From Cryptomeria japonica (taxonomy: Eukaryota; Streptophyta; Pinopsida; Cupressales; Cupressaceae), in contig NC_081414.1 of NCBI RefSeq assembly GCF_030272615.1, positions 53,215,636 through 53,279,635 on the forward strand: DNA of 64,000 nucleotides, in the 5' to 3' direction. This document shows, piece after piece, positions 23,563-36,483 of this stretch. Under the pieces are notes generated by a model, which saw only the letters and a list, made by a program, of their open reading frames with translations, was not told the DNA's origin and ran no database searches. The translations under genes and the position numbers were made by a program. The first letter of the stretch is position 1. Every line of letters starts with the position of its first letter.

Positions 23563-26500
23563 CAACTAAATATTAACGTGCACTTTAATAATCATGTTCT
23601 GACTTTTCCTGGTCTCGAGACGTTTACGCAAGGTATCCTTTTGGAACTCAACTATTTGATCCGTAGTTGTGATGACAATACTGTGAACTCCCTCGAACTT
23701 GTCCACACTTTATCCTTGGTACATCCTGAATTAATTGACTGTAGTCTACAAGACCAACCCATGAATGTACCTACTTTTTCCAATGACTACACACTAGCTT
23801 ATTACCTAAATGTAGTTGAACCCATGTACTCTTCCACCAGCAAACAAAGTGAAAACATGACTGAAACAAATATCAAGTATCTTAATCTCAAAATCAAAAA
23901 AATCAAAATAAAAGATCTGATGGCGAAAACCAAATTGTGGCTGTGTCAGAGTCTAAAAAAGAGAAAATAAAGGACGTACCTAAGGGTGAAAACCTCTCTG
24001 AGGCGCCTGAAGGTGAGATACTTGATATACTGCCAAGTCACTTCCAAGAGAGATCTTTTATATTGATTGAGCCAACTCAGCCAATGAACAATGGGAGTCA
24101 AGAGACACCACACATCATTCATGTAGCTCAATCATTATCAGCGAAAGAATTGAAAGATTTCACTCATCTCTTTTCAGAAAAGAAGATCAACTTTGTATGG
24201 ACATACTCAGATATGCCAGAACTAGATCTTGATATCATCATGCATCATCTCTCTATCACACTAGGAGTTAAACCAATCAAGCAAAAACTCCAAAAGATGC
24301 TTCCTCATGTGGCACTGCTAGTCAAGGCTAAACTACAAAAATTGCTAAAAGTTGGATTTATCAGAGCTATAGGCTACGCATAATGGATATCAAACATAGT
24401 ACCCGTATCAAAGGCAATCAAATCTATTAGGGTTTGCACAGACTTCAGGGATCTCAACAAAGCATGTCCGAAAGACGATTTTTCATTGCCCAACATTGAC
24501 ATGATAGTAGATATGACTGCGGGATATGAGATGTATTCATTAATGGACGGATTCTCTAGTTACAATCAGATCAAGATAGCACCTGAAGATCAAGAAAATA
24601 CAGCTTTCACGTGTGCATGGGGAACCTTCTGCTGGAATTTTATGTCATTTGGGCTAAAGAACACAGGAGCAACTTACCAAAGAGCAATAACCACCATCTT
24701 CCATGATATGATGCATAAAAACATGGAAGATTATGTTGATAACACCCTAGTAAAAACCATGAAGATATCTACGCATATTTAGGAACTAGGCCTCATACTA
24801 GATAGAATGGAAAGATTCAAGCTCTGGTTAAATCCTAAAAAGTGTGCATTTGGAGTAACATTAGGAAAGTTGCTTGGTTACATAATTTCAAAAAAAGGAA
24901 TTGAGGTTGACCCTGAAAAGGTCCAAGCTATAATGGAAATGCCTCCGCCCAAGAATATCAGTCAAATGAGAAGTTTACAAGGTCGTCTTTAGTCAATAAG
25001 GCACTTTATATCTCAGGTAGAAGACAAAGCTCAACCCTTCACAAAGGTATTAAGGAAAGGAGTTCAATACAACTGGGATAAAGATTGTGAACAACATTTA
25101 AAACAAATCAAAGATTATCTTTCTAATCCACCCATATTAATGTCACCGATTCAAGGTAAGTCATTGATTCTATACATATCAGCTACATATACTTCACTAA
25201 GGGCACTTCTGGCACAACAGGATGAAAAAAAAAAAGAGAGAGCTATATATTATATCAATAGAACATTGGTGTCTTATGAAATAAACTACACTATAATAGA
25301 GAAAACGTGCTTTGCATTGGTCTTTGCATCACAAATATTAAGGCACTATATGTTAGCACACTCTATTAAGCTGGTAGCTAAGATTGATCCACTCAAATAT
25401 CTTCTCAGCAAAGCAACGCTTATAGGAAGACTGGATAAATGGGTCATGGTTCTTACGAAATTTGATATTGAATATGTGGAATGTAAAGCCATCAAAGGAC
25501 AAGTTATTGCAGACCAACTTGTTGATGCTCCACTTGAAGATAGTCAACCTTTGCATATAGAATTTTTGGATGAATCAATCATGCACCTTACTCAACAATC
25601 ATGGAAGATGTTCTTTGATGGGTCTTTCACTCAACATGGTTTTGGTGTCAGAATAATTTTAATTACTCCCCAAAAATATTCAATCCCCAAAGCTTACAAG
25701 ATTCTCTTCCCTTGCACAAACAACATTGCAGAATATGAAGCTTTGGTAAACAGGATCAAGCTGGCCATCAAGTGGAAGATTGTTGAATTATGCAGCTATG
25801 GAGATTCTCAATTCATTATCAACCAAATCAATGATCCATATCAGACAAGAGATGAGAAACTGATGCCTTATAAGAGAATGGTGGATGATATCAAGAAATA
25901 CTTTACCTTCGTATCATTTCAACAGATCCCCAGATTAGCAAATAGAGTAATGAATGCAATGGCCACTTTGGCATCTATACCACAGCTACAGGAATCTAAT
26001 TTTTGCTTTGAATTCCTCGTGGAAGAGTTACATTATCCTGCCTATGATTCTCTCGAGTCTCAGATGGTCTGTTCTATTATTGGACATGACTCATCTCGTT
26101 ATAGCTACATTTAATCTTACCTGCGTGACCAAGTTGTCCCTGCAAATCTTACCCGTAATGAGAAAAGGAACCTAACCCAAAATGCTTCACAGTATGTCAT
26201 CATTGCTAACAATTTATTAGGTGAGGTTTGGACGGTACATTGCTTAGGTGTCTAGAAACTGAAGAGTCTAAACATGCATTATTGGAAGTCCATGAAGGTA
26301 TTTGTGGATCTCATTCGAATGGTCTTACTTTAGCTCAGAAACTACTATGGGCTGGCTACTATTGGCCACACATGGAGAAGGATTCTATAAAGTTTTCTAA
26401 AACTTGTGAGAAGTGTTAGCTACATGGGAATCTCATACATGCTCCAACAAAGGATCTGATACCCTTCATCACACATTGGCCTTTTCAACAATGGGCCTTT

Positions 26501-27351
26501 GAACTCATAGGTCAGATCTATCCTACATCATCCAACAGACACAAGTTTATCATAACTGCCATTGAGTACTTCACTAAGTGGGTAGAAGTAGTTTTGCTCA
26601 TCAAAGCAACTGGTAAACAAGTAGCTCTGTTCATTCTAAACTATATCATTTGTAGGTATGGGATACCTTCATCCATCATGACTGACAATGGAGGATAATT
26701 CAAGAATAAAGATCTGGATGAGCTCTGCGAGAAATTCAAAATTAGACAACACTGGTCATCTATATATTACCCTCAAGGTAATGGACAAGTTGAGGCATCT
26801 AACAAAAACTTGTTGACTATCTTACAAAGTACAGTAAACAAATCTGGGAAGGATTGGCATCTGCAGCTCAATCCTACATTATGGGCTTATAGAACAAGTA
26901 TCAGAACACCTACTGGGGCTACACCTTTTTCTTTGGTGTATGGGTCTGAAGCAGTATTACCTATTGAAGTAGAAAGACAATCTCTAAGAGTTTCTTTGCA
27001 CGGTCTTGTTAATAATGAAGACTATAGGATATCTAGATTGCAAGAACTCAAATTGCTAGATGAATGTTGGCAAGTGGCGTTTGATCATCTCAGAGTGTAT
27101 CAAAAGAGAATGTCCAAAGGATATAACAAGAAGGTACGACAAAGAGAAATTCAGGTTGGTGACCTAGTTCTAAGAGAAAATCCTAAAATTCAACAGTTTC
27201 GAGACAACAAAGGGAAGTTTGAACCCAACTAGTTGGGTCCCTATATCGTTACTGCAACTTTTGGCTCTGGTGCCTATCAACTCTCAACATCGGAAGGAGA
27301 ACAGCTCCATGAACCGATCAACACCATCCATCTGAAGAAATTCTTCACCTA
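23563..27351 (+). pseudogene. E3 pol: RT, RNase H, second RNase H and integrase
   Basis: A protease-like or linker segment (23578-23970) precedes RT: DFRDLNKACPKDDFSLPN (about 24440), then MDGFSSYNQI and a catalytic box reading YVDN where YVDD is expected. RT-linked RNase H and connection lie to about 25540. A second RNase H with FFDGSFT, NIAEYEAL and YGDSQFII (25600-25960) is the Tat/Ogre signature. Integrase has an HHCC zinc module ending CEKC (about 26416), then TDNGG and GNGQVEASN. The first acidic residue is changed (WAFELIG, normally D before the hydrophobic pair). The C-terminal end GPYIVTATFGSGAYQL stops at 27351. In-frame stops occur near 24381, 24779, 24991, 26112, 26417, 26696 and 27230. 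It is inactive. Confidence 0.9.
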
Positions 27352-27390
27352 AATATTCTCTATTCCAAAAGCCTATACAACTAAAAAGTC

Positions 27391-27530
27391 CTCAAGAAAT
27401 TCTAAAAATCATAAAATGTACTGAAGAAATCCTAAAAATGAGAAAAAGTCCTGAAGAAATTCTAAAAATCATAAAATGTCCTGAAGAAATCCTAAAAATC
27501 AGAAAAAGCCCTGAAGAAATCCAAAAAAAA
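27391..27530 (+). repeat. 30-bp tandem repeat after E3 pol
   Basis: Units beginning CTGAAGAAAT at 27391, 27421, 27451, 27481 and 27511, an exact 30-bp period, lying 40 bp after the pol stop. Confidence 0.9.
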
Positions 27531-27555
27531 AAAGAAGGAAAAAGAGAGAAAATGC

Positions 27556-27646
27556 CTTGGTGAAAACCTGGTAAACAGGCACCTCGATGAGAAAAAAATG
27601 CATCTCTACCAAGCAGGTGAAAACCTGGCAAACAGGCGCATCTTGT
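27556..27646 (+). other. Conserved post-pol motif, two copies
   Basis: GGTGAAAACCTGGYAAACAG followed by GCRC occurs at about 27559 and 27616. The same string is found on the minus strand of E7 at 43787-43815, also just past pol. No coding role is evident. Confidence 0.7.
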
Positions 27647-29790
27647 ACTCAAGCGTTCCATCTATCAACACAATGTTGGCATTCTCGCTTTCATATATTT
27701 TTGCTTTCACTTGTACATATTTCAGTCACTTTTGTGACATCCTGGTTCGTTGGAACCCTCATGGCTTGGAACTGATCAATGTCCTAGTCTTAGGGTAATC
27801 AACTGATCAATTTACATGTCCTAAGTAGCATCACCCAAGTCGACTTTACGTCAGTGAACCTGATCATCCACTCTGAGTCAATCACTTGTCTCCTAACTAT
27901 TGAAGAGTTTTATCACTGAGTACACAAGCAAAACAACATTACTGAAAACAATCACTAAACAGTTTGAGCTATGCATGAAATTTTCTTTGTGTGTTGTCTT
28001 TTATATTGGTTTTCAATTATTATCCCTCTGAGTAACTCGAGGAAGTCTATCTTGACTAAGAGGAGCAAGGATTGGGGGCATAATATTTTCTTTGTTTTCT
28101 ACTTGTAGGAATGATTCTGATGATCTAGCAACATCTAATTAGCTAGGTGTTGGTGATAAGAGCCTTCACACTAAGGTGAAATCGCCACACATACCTTGAC
28201 TCCGCTTATTTCTATGCTACAGGGAGGTTCCCATCATTTCTTTGTCTGTTTTGAGGGAATTTATTTATCATGCAATCCAAGTCCCTGCGAAATATGTCCA
28301 AGGATATGAATGAAAAAAGGGTCATTGTGGACAAGATAATTAATATTGCACATGAAAAGAAATGAACTCTATTCTACCTGCTATGTTTGTAAAACGCTCA
28401 ATGATGAAAATTAAGCTTTTCAAATCCAGTGACTAGGTTTTGGTTGCATCTCATTTTGCATTTCATTTTGCATTTTGTGAATTTAGAGTGATTTCGGTAT
28501 AATAACAATGCTCTCTTTATCTTCTGAATGAGAATTAGAAGCTTCATCATTTCTTAGCTAAGTGGTCTCTTTTTCATCATCGTTTCTCCAATCGAGTACT
28601 TGTGTATTGAGATGTTAGCTACATACATAAGCATCTTCTATAGATCCATACATTTCATTTTATACTTATTTGCATTCATATTATTTCATGAATAAAATAA
28701 ACATTTGCATTACTAGTTACTCATTCTCCTCATTTATTTGCATAAAAAAAAACAAAAAAAAACATCCATATTCCATTTGCATTCATTCATCTATACTAAA
28801 AAGATATGCATACATATTCAATAAATCATATAGAACAACATCTCATAATCAATCAACACAAGTACGATGAAATCAAATCAAGAGCTCGTAAATCGGCTGT
28901 CCTGAGTCCATTTTCGGGATCGAAATCGAAATCTGATGTCAATTCTCTTATCGTTCACGATGTTGAGCACTTAGCGCTTTCATCAACTACTCATTCTCTT
29001 CTTCAATTTGTTCTCAATTTCTTATTAATCAACACTAAATCTCAAGTGAATTCTCACATTAACTCTGATTTTAATCTTCAACATTAATCTTTGTGCTCAA
29101 ATAACTTATCATCGCTACAAAAAAAAAAATTACCTACAATCACTGTGCAACCCTCGCTATCTTTCAATTTTGCTCCCGAGGGGGCATACTCATGACCTCA
29201 AAGTCGAGAATTCCTTTCAAAAATCTTTGTTACAAGTCGAGCAGCTAAGCTTCATCAAATCAATCACTAGGGGTATATCAGTTCTATCGCTTCATATCAA
29301 GTTGATATTGTCTTTGTCTGAATTAGTCTCTTAACGTTAATCAGTTTCATTGTTTTTCATCAAGCTGATTATTCATCTAAACTCAATCAAGGGTTTAAAG
29401 AGTATCTTCGACCACACTCAATCTAAGTAGGTGTTCAGTTTCATTGCATCAAATCAAGCTAGACAATTTATCTTCGCTCATCGTATCTTGATCCATCAAG
29501 TTCAAGATCGATTTTATCTTCGCTCACTATGTCTAGTTCAATCAAGTTCTAGATCAGTGAGATCTGCTTCTTGATCAATCAAGTTCAAGTTCGATATCTT
29601 TGCTCTCTATCGTTCATAGTTTAATCAAGTTCGGGATCGATATTGCTTTAATCAACTCTGTTCAACTTCATCACTTCAAATCAAGCTAAACACCTTGCTC
29701 TTCATCTGGTTCGTGATCAATCAAGTTCAGGACTAGTATCTCCTAGACATCAAATTTTCTTTGAACCAACGCGTTGCTCGCACATTAATT
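27647..29790 (+). other. E3 3' noncoding region
   Basis: Two kilobases between pol and the purine tract, typical of Tat/Ogre elements. No supported ORF. The last part (about 29400-29760) repeats ATCAAGTTCRRGATCGAT-like words at irregular spacing of about 60 bp. Confidence 0.6.
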
Positions 29791-29804
29791 CAAAGAGGGG
29801 AAAA
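29791..29804 (+). promoter_or_regulatory. E3 polypurine tract
   Basis: CAAAGAGGGGAAAA immediately precedes the 3' LTR start TGTAATACCC. Confidence 0.85.
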
Positions 29805-30885
29805 TGTAATACCCTAAAAATGGTCATCTAAACCATGGGCCCCTAATCTCGACAACGTCACCAAGGTCCTAAGCAAAGACAATTAAATAAATCTTGAGCA
29901 CACAATTAATTTCTAAAATCATCAATGTCACATGGCAAAATTAATCACTCAATATTAATTAAATATTTATTTAATTAATTAAATCATTCCAAGTAAATCA
30001 TTTTAAACAATTATCTTATTTATTTTATTAAATATCCTAGCATACTTAATTAAATAAATCAATTTACCATAAATCTTCAAAAAAGGAAACAAATCAAGAA
30101 AGAGGAATTGGAAATTATGAGCACAAATCTTCAAAAAAGGAAATAAATCAGAAAAGGAATTAATTGACAAAAAAAGATTTAAAATTTGAGAAAAGAAATC
30201 AATTGGAGATAATCTTGAAAAAACAAAATAAAAATTGAAAGATAATCTCAAAGAAAGCAATTAAAACAATTAAATATTAAAATTGAATGAAATAGAGAAT
30301 AAATCAGTTTTTTTCTGATTTTATCTTAATTTTAGTTCAATTTACTTTAAAACTAAGAAAAGCATCCCATCACATCAATTCACTTGGATTGTGCTTCCTC
30401 TTGGAAAATCTTGACCGCTCATCATCATTTGATCTCAGCCGTTGGTTTCTTTTTGAATTTTCTATAAATTCAGGCTCTCATCTCTCATTCAAAAATCCCA
30501 GAGAATATATTGCTATTATGTTGTTTTTGCTCTAGGTTCATTGAGAATTTGCATTGAGATATTACATATTAGTTATTTCATATTGCTTAAATCATTTAGC
30601 TTAAATATTCATATATTGCTTGAATCATGTTAGATTAATCTTACATTCATCTAGCTTAAATCCATCCTCATATAGATTTAAAAATCATTTGTTTAGGTGT
30701 TGTCTAGTCACTGGATAGCTTAGTAATCTGAGAGCAATCTAAACTCGCATCTAATAGAAGGAAATGGGTTGCTTTGCAATGGTTTATTATTCATTGATTA
30801 TTGATTTACTAACCATGCATCTAATAACTTAATTGGAGTGTTGTGTATTCCAGATACAGATATAGGTCCACTTTTCACACAAACA
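29805..30885 (+). repeat. E3 3' LTR
   Basis: The 1081-bp copy keeps the segment lost from the 5' LTR, including TCTATAAATTCAGG at about 30461-30474, a good TATA-box candidate. It is followed by the right GTATA duplication. Confidence 0.92.
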
Positions 30886-30890
30886 GTATA

Positions 30891-32051
30891 CCAATAATAT
30901 GATAACCTAATAGCTCTGCATGCATAATTACTAAAACACAGAATACTTAATCATTACATGAAAAATGCACAACTCATGACACACAGATTTTTCACGTGGA
31001 AACCCAAATGGGAAAATCCACAGTGGGGATGAATACCCACAAGCTTGTTTTGAACTCTTTTGAAGTTCGCTCTAGTAGGAGCCTAGTCCAGTTAAAGACT
31101 TTACAATAAGGTTCTTTTAGGAACCGATCCTGTTAAAGATCACCCGGTTATGGGATGGCAATATACCTTGTTAAAGGTTACCTTGCTAGAGGATTTGAAG
31201 AACTCAATGAACTCGAGTCACCTGGTTAAAGGATTTACAATAAGCCTGTTAAAGCTACCTGGTTAAGTGATTTTCCAACTGTTGAATTGGTTAGAAGACA
31301 ATAGGTAAAAGTCTGATCTGATAACAACACTACATGCCAAGGCAAATCCTTTTCATTTCCTCTCTTCTGCAATCACACTCTGCAATTTTTCTCTTAATGG
31401 TCTGGCAAGTATCTCATCACTCGGATACACACACAACATTTTCCAACCACAAACAATAACAAACATCATCTACCTTATAGACAACACTTAGGTCGGTATA
31501 ATAAACCCTAAACCCTAAGCATTTAGGTTTACAATACAAGCGGTCTAATCCTGACCATCCAAACACTTTGCATAGAGCAATACAATCTTAAACAGATCAC
31601 AAGCCAATTTGCATCATTCATTCTTCACCGTATATGGGAATCAATAACCCATCACACTCTCTTCTCATACCGCTAAGAAGAATGATCATTACCGAGGTAG
31701 ACATTTAATGCAATCGGTCTTCACATGCAAGATCCTCAAGGAAATCCTTCACGCACACAAAATCGATATGGCACCTTGATCTCATTCTCATCTCTTAGCT
31801 AACTCATCATAAGATGTCTTTGGTTGCATCGCACAAGCTGGATTGCCAAACTGGAAACCCTAGAGCTGAGACTACCAACCTGTAGTCACACTTAGTGAAA
31901 CCTCGACACCGGTTCACTACAAATCTTCATATTGGTTCACCGTCTTCTTCCAATCTGCATACCGGTTGACTTTCACTTATTGACATCAATGACAACATAC
32001 ATTATCATCATATCATCATGCTAGTTCTTCATATGCCAACAATATCCAACA
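30891..32051 (-). repeat. E2 3' LTR, proximal part
   Basis: Continues the LTR broken at 8060 and matches 36746-37950. Its minus-strand start is TGTTGGATATTG. It contains CCCTAAACCCTAA (about 31505) and several ACCGG words. Confidence 0.92.
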
Positions 32052-32063
32052 ATCTCCCCCTTT
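32052..32063 (-). promoter_or_regulatory. E2 polypurine tract
   Basis: On the minus strand CAAAGGGGGAGAT directly precedes the LTR, the same type as in E1 and E6. Confidence 0.85.
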
Positions 32064-32239
32064 GGCATTGATGACAATACTCAGTGTAGCATTGCAACTG
32101 TAAGCATCATAGACTAGTGTATCTGCATTATTAGATATCTTCTCCCCATACATCAGATATCTTCTTCTCCTTTGACAACAATGCCAAAGTGGAGGCACAA
32201 GCTTCCATTCTCTATTATGTTGCTCCCTCTATGGAGTAG

Positions 32240-33800
32240 CATCCTTCAACACATCAATCCTAAAATATTTGGCACTGTAGTACCTGATTGATGTGGAGCA
32301 CACAACTTTAGTTGACTTCATGAAGGGCAGAACCCCTAATTCACCTCTCAAATGGGTAAATATAGTCTTCGGTAAGAGCTTTGTGAATATGTCTGCTAGC
32401 TGCTCCTTACTGGAAACATTTTGTAGTACAACCTCCTTATTCTAAACTTTCTCTCTCAAGAAGTGACATTTAAGCTCAATGTGCTTAGTTCTAGCATGCA
32501 ATACTGGATTCTTGGAAATATTTATTGCACTTGTGTTGTCACAAAATACATTCATCAGTTCAGATATAGGTACTTTGAAACCTTCCAATACATGTTTCAT
32601 CTAGATTGCTTGAGTGTAGTTCATAAGTGCTACCACATATTCTGCTTCAGCTATAAACTGAGAAATATAGCTTTGCTTCTTGCTTGTCCACGAAACTAGT
32701 CTTCCACCAAGAAAGAACACTCCACCGGTTGTGCTCTTCCGGTCATCCACATTACCTGCCTAATCAACATCGATATACACTTTGAGATTGAAGTCACCAT
32801 TATATGAATACCACAATCCATAGTCCACTACTCCTTTCAAATAGCTAAGAATCCTCTTGACTACTACCAAGTGAGATTCTCTAGGACATTTTTGAAAAAA
32901 GAACTACTATGCCCACTGCATGAGCAATATCTGGTCTGTTGTGCACCACATAGTGCAACTTACTGATCATTGACCAATACTCCTTTTCATTTACTAGCAC
33001 TGAATCATCTTCCTTAGTCAGTTTATAGCCGGTCACCATCAGTGTACCAACCAACTTTCTCTCCTCCATGCCAAAAGTCTTTAATACCTCTTTGACATAC
33101 TTGGACTGGGTAATAAAGATACCCTCTTTTATTTGTTGAATATGTAAACCAATGAAGAACTTTATCTCTCCAATCAGAGACATCTCAAAATATTTATTCA
33201 TTTCATCTGCAAAAGCATGACTCATTTTATCATCTCCTCCAAAGATTATGTCATCTACAAACACTTCACGGATTAGAATCTGATCACCTTCTGATTTCAA
33301 GTAGATGTTGCTATCTTCACTTGTTCTCTAAAATCCAATCTTCACAAGATGAGAGTGTAACCTTTCATACCATGCCCTAGGTGCTTGTTTCAATCCATAC
33401 AGGGCTTTGTGTAATCTACACACCATGTTACTATCTTCTAATAAGGAAAACCCATCTGTTTGCTCTATATATACTTCCTCTTCAAGGATTCCATTCAAGA
33501 ATGAAGACTTCACATCCATTTGATATAACTTGAATCCCTTAAAAGCTGCAAATGCAAGTAACATTCGAACACCTTCTAGTCTAGCCACAGGAGCAAAGGT
33601 TTCTCCATAGTCTTCTCCCTCCTCCTAAGCATATCCCTTGCATACAAGCCTAGCCTTGTTCCTTATAACTGTGCCTTCTTCACTCAGTTTATTTCTAAAG
33701 ACCCATTTGGTACCAATGGCATTCTTGTGGTCAGGTCTGGGTACCAAAGACCGTGTTGCATTATTTTCTATTTGGTCTAGCTCCTCTTCTATTTCTTTAA
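32240..33800 (-). pseudogene. E2 reverse transcriptase and RNase H
   Basis: Minus-strand translation gives the Copia RT series: GTKWVFRNKLSEEG, ARLVCKGYA, ETFAPVARLEGVRMLL, YQMDVKSSFLNG, LYGLKQAPRAWYERL, then the catalytic FVDDIIFGG with both aspartates kept, and NRPDIAHAVG. RNase H follows with WTSKKQSYIS, AEAEYVA-like and [15 protein letters not shown] segments, ending near 32240. Stops interrupt at about 33628, 33328, 32880 and again within RNase H. The product would copy element RNA into DNA in cytoplasmic particles; the break points mean no full enzyme is made. Gene order places it after integrase, as in all Copia elements. Confidence 0.9.
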
Positions 33801-33801
33801 T

Positions 33802-34992
33802 TCAATCTTCATCTGTAAGCGCCTCTTTAATAGTTTTAGGCTCCAATTCTGAGGTCATGCAAGAGTTCTCCTTCACCTTTCTTCTCATGAGTATCCCTGC
33901 ATCTTTATCTCCTATGATCTGCTTCGGGTCATGATGCAATTTCACATATCTAGGAATGACTCTAGTTGGTTCTTCTTGCTTTTCCTCTTCTCCTTCTTCT
34001 CCATCGTCTGCTCCTCCTACTGCATCTTCTACCGGTATAGGAACACTGAGATCTTTGCTTGTTTCTTTTGTAACTGGCTCCCAGAAAGCTATTCCCAGTT
34101 CACCTTCCACTTGCTTGTTGTTAGTTCCCTCAAATTTCTCAAGAGATTCATCAACCTTGACATTGATGCTCTCAACAATCTTCTGAGTTATGTTATTGTA
34201 GCACTTGAGGGCTTTTCTCTTAGTGGAATATCCTAGAAATATTCCTTCATCACATTTAGCATCAAATTTGCTCAAATGCTCACCTCTCTTGATTTAGCAC
34301 TTACTCCCAAATACCTTAAAGTAACTCACAGTGGGAGTCTTCCCGGTCCAATACTCATAAGGGGTTTTATCTTTGCCTTTCTTGATAAGTACCCGATTCA
34401 TTGTACAGACTGCAGTGCTCATCGCTTCTCTCCAAAAAGTGTGAGCAACCTTTCCTTGGATCAACATTGTTCTCGCTGCTTCAACTACAATCTTGTTATT
34501 CCTTTCTGCCATGTCATTATGTTGTGGTATCCTAGGGGCAGACAGTTGCCTCTTGATGTCGTTCTCTTCACAATACTTGTTGAATTCATCAGAAGTGAAT
34601 TCTCCTCCTTGATCAGTTCTTAGGCACTTTATCCTTTGGCCACTTTCCTTTTCTACTAATGCTCTGAAGGCTTTGAATTTTCCAAATGCTTCAAACTTGT
34701 CTTTCAAGAATGTGACCCACATCATTCTTGAGCAGTCATCAATAAAAATCATAAAATACCTATCTCCCTGAATACTTCTAGTTTTCATAGGACCACACAA
34801 ATCAGTATGCACAAGATCAAGTAAATTCTCTGCTGAAAAAGACTTACCTTTAAAAGTTGAGGAAGACATCTTCCCAAGTTGACATTCTCTGCACAAAGAA
34901 TTCTTAGGTTTGTTCAGCAAAGGCAATCCTCTTACCACCTTGATCTTATCGGCTTTAACAATATTGTCAAAGTTTATATGAGAGAGTCTCAT
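33802..34992 (-). pseudogene. E2 integrase
   Basis: Core from 34992: a partial zinc module (CRECQLGKM), then HTDLCGP, RTDQGGEFTS and NDMAERNN provide D, D and E of the catalytic triad, all present. It continues to FKVFGSKC, where a stop at 34294 interrupts; the reading resumes with FDAKCDEGIFLGYS (34275-33802), the usual Copia GKGY-like region and acidic linker before RT. Integrase inserts element DNA into chromosomes. The stop prevents a full polyprotein. Confidence 0.88.
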
Positions 34993-34995
34993 ATG

Positions 34996-36351
34996 TCATA
35001 TCCAACTATCATCAAACTTAGCCATCAGACACTGACTAATCTTGGCATTCAACTGAAATAGGTTACCTCTATTTTGCTTACTGGTGGAAATAAGTTCACC
35101 ACTCTTTCCAATTATACTACAGATTCCACCTTTGAACTTCAGAGTGATTCCTTTGTCATTCAGTTGAGCAACACTTAAAATGTTATGCTTCAGACCTTCT
35201 ACCCAGTAGACATCATCTGCACTGTTTTTTCCATTCAGTGAGTAGGACCCTTTGCCTTTTATCAAGAATGGTGCATCGTTGCCAAATCTGACAACACCTC
35301 CATCATATTCTTCTAGAGACAGAAAATTTCTATGGTCACTAGTCATGTGGTGAGAACAACCACTATCAATAATCCACTCATTGGAGTTGTTAATGCGAGA
35401 GACAAGTTCTTTCTTGTGAGAAACTTCTTCCTTTACAACTACAAACACTATATCTTCACTCTCTTCATCCTCTGATTCTTCATCAGTAACACCTTCATCC
35501 ACAACAACAAGACAATTTCTTCTATTTCCTCCTTTATAATTTCTAAACCTCTCTAGTTTATCCTTATTATCACTGTTAGGACAATTAACAGCTATATGTC
35601 CTATCTTGTTGCAGGAGAAACATTTTAAAGGAAGCTTACCTCTATATTTACCAGTTCCTTTCGGAAGTCTTTTATCAAGAAGAGCTTCAAACTCCATCAA
35701 AATCTCTTCATCATCCATATCTCTGGATTGTCTAGATTCATAACTAGTACTAGTTTCTTTTCCTTTTCTGGATGGTGCAGCAGATGCTCTAAAGGCTGAT
35801 TCAGTCTTCTGAACACTGCCACCATAGCTATTCAACTCATATGCAGTCAACATTGCAATGATAGAGTCTAAGGATACCTTGGTTTTATCAATAGACCTTA
35901 TTTCCTGGATAGCAGCAACTCTGATTGCATAGATCGATAACAATGATCTTAAGACTTTACTAACAACAGTGGCATCCTCAATCGTTCCACCAGTGCTTTT
36001 GATATCTCCAACCACAGTCTTAATCCTAATGCCATATTGTTGAATGGTCTCTCCTTCAACCATCCTCATGTCTTCAAATTTTCCTCTAAGGCTCTCTTCC
36101 TTAGCTTGCTTTACATTCTCATCACTATCATAAATGGTTTCCAGTGCGTCCCATACATCCTTAGGAGTGTCCTTGTCTTGTATATCAACAAACTCAATAT
36201 CTGACAGGCTGCTGATAAGGGCTTCCATGACTTGCCCATTTTCCTGAATCTCTCTCTTATGATCATTGGTCAGAGTGCCAGTGGGAATCACATAAGCATT
36301 CTCAACATAGCTCCAATGTTGAGCACCCATACTCTTGATGTAAATCTTCAT
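34996..36351 (-). CDS. E2 gag and protease, one open frame of 451 codons
   Basis: An uninterrupted frame begins MKIYIKSMGAQ. Residues about 1-200 form a Copia Gag core (KQAKEESLRGKFEDMRM, IQQYGIRIKTV). A CCHC knuckle CFSCNKIGHIAVNC lies near residue 250, followed by an acidic stretch (DEESEDEESED). The pepsin-like protease motif WIIDSGCSHHMTSD is near residue 335, and ILSVAQLNDKGI starts the pre-integrase region. A stop at 34993-34995 separates it from integrase. The ATG may not be the true start, since related Gags begin slightly upstream. This is the best-preserved coding block of E2. Confidence 0.88.
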   Translation of the reverse strand: MKIYIKSMGAQHWSYVENAYVIPTGTLTNDHKREIQENGQVMEALISSLSDIEFVDIQDKDTPKDVWDALETIYDSDENVKQAKEESLRGKFEDMRMVEGETIQQYGIRIKTVVGDIKSTGGTIEDATVVSKVLRSLLSIYAIRVAAIQEIRSIDKTKVSLDSIIAMLTAYELNSYGGSVQKTESAFRASAAPSRKGKETSTSYESRQSRDMDDEEILMEFEALLDKRLPKGTGKYRGKLPLKCFSCNKIGHIAVNCPNSDNKDKLERFRNYKGGNRRNCLVVVDEGVTDEESEDEESEDIVFVVVKEEVSHKKELVSRINNSNEWIIDSGCSHHMTSDHRNFLSLEEYDGGVVRFGNDAPFLIKGKGSYSLNGKNSADDVYWVEGLKHNILSVAQLNDKGITLKFKGGICSIIGKSGELISTSKQNRGNLFQLNAKISQCLMAKFDDSWI

Positions 36352-36469
36352 TTTGTCCTTCCATATCTTGAAGTTATTCTCTATTGAACTTAGGACCTTC
36401 CCTCTTCATCATTACAGCGGGATCTTTTATCTCAAGCGGTTAAGCGTATATCATCGAGGACTTGGAGTT

Positions 36470-36483
36470 GCTCTGATACCAAT
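36470..36483 (-). promoter_or_regulatory. E2 primer binding site
   Basis: Minus strand reads ATTGGTATCAGAGC directly after the LTR end, the initiator-Met tRNA type. Confidence 0.9.

Larger units (their letters stand above)
8061..30885 (+). mobile_element. E3: Tat/Ogre-lineage Gypsy retrotransposon split by E4
   Basis: LTRs 8061-9082 and 29805-30885 both begin TGTAATACCC and end in CA. The flanks GTATA (8056-8060 and 30886-30890) form a perfect 5-bp target duplication inside the E2 LTR. The interior has a long leader, decayed gag, and pol in the order RT, RNase H, second RNase H, integrase. The second RNase H between the first one and integrase is the hallmark of Tat/Ogre elements. Total span is 22.8 kb; about 12.1 kb remain when the 10.7-kb E4 is subtracted. 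Confidence 0.92.

Noticed and set aside
12859-23568. A 10-bp imperfect target duplication AGGTCTATTA/AGGTCAACTA for E4
   Set aside because: The 4-bp AGGT solution gives ungapped inverted ends and restores the E3 reading frame, while the 10-bp version needs mismatches and breaks the frame.
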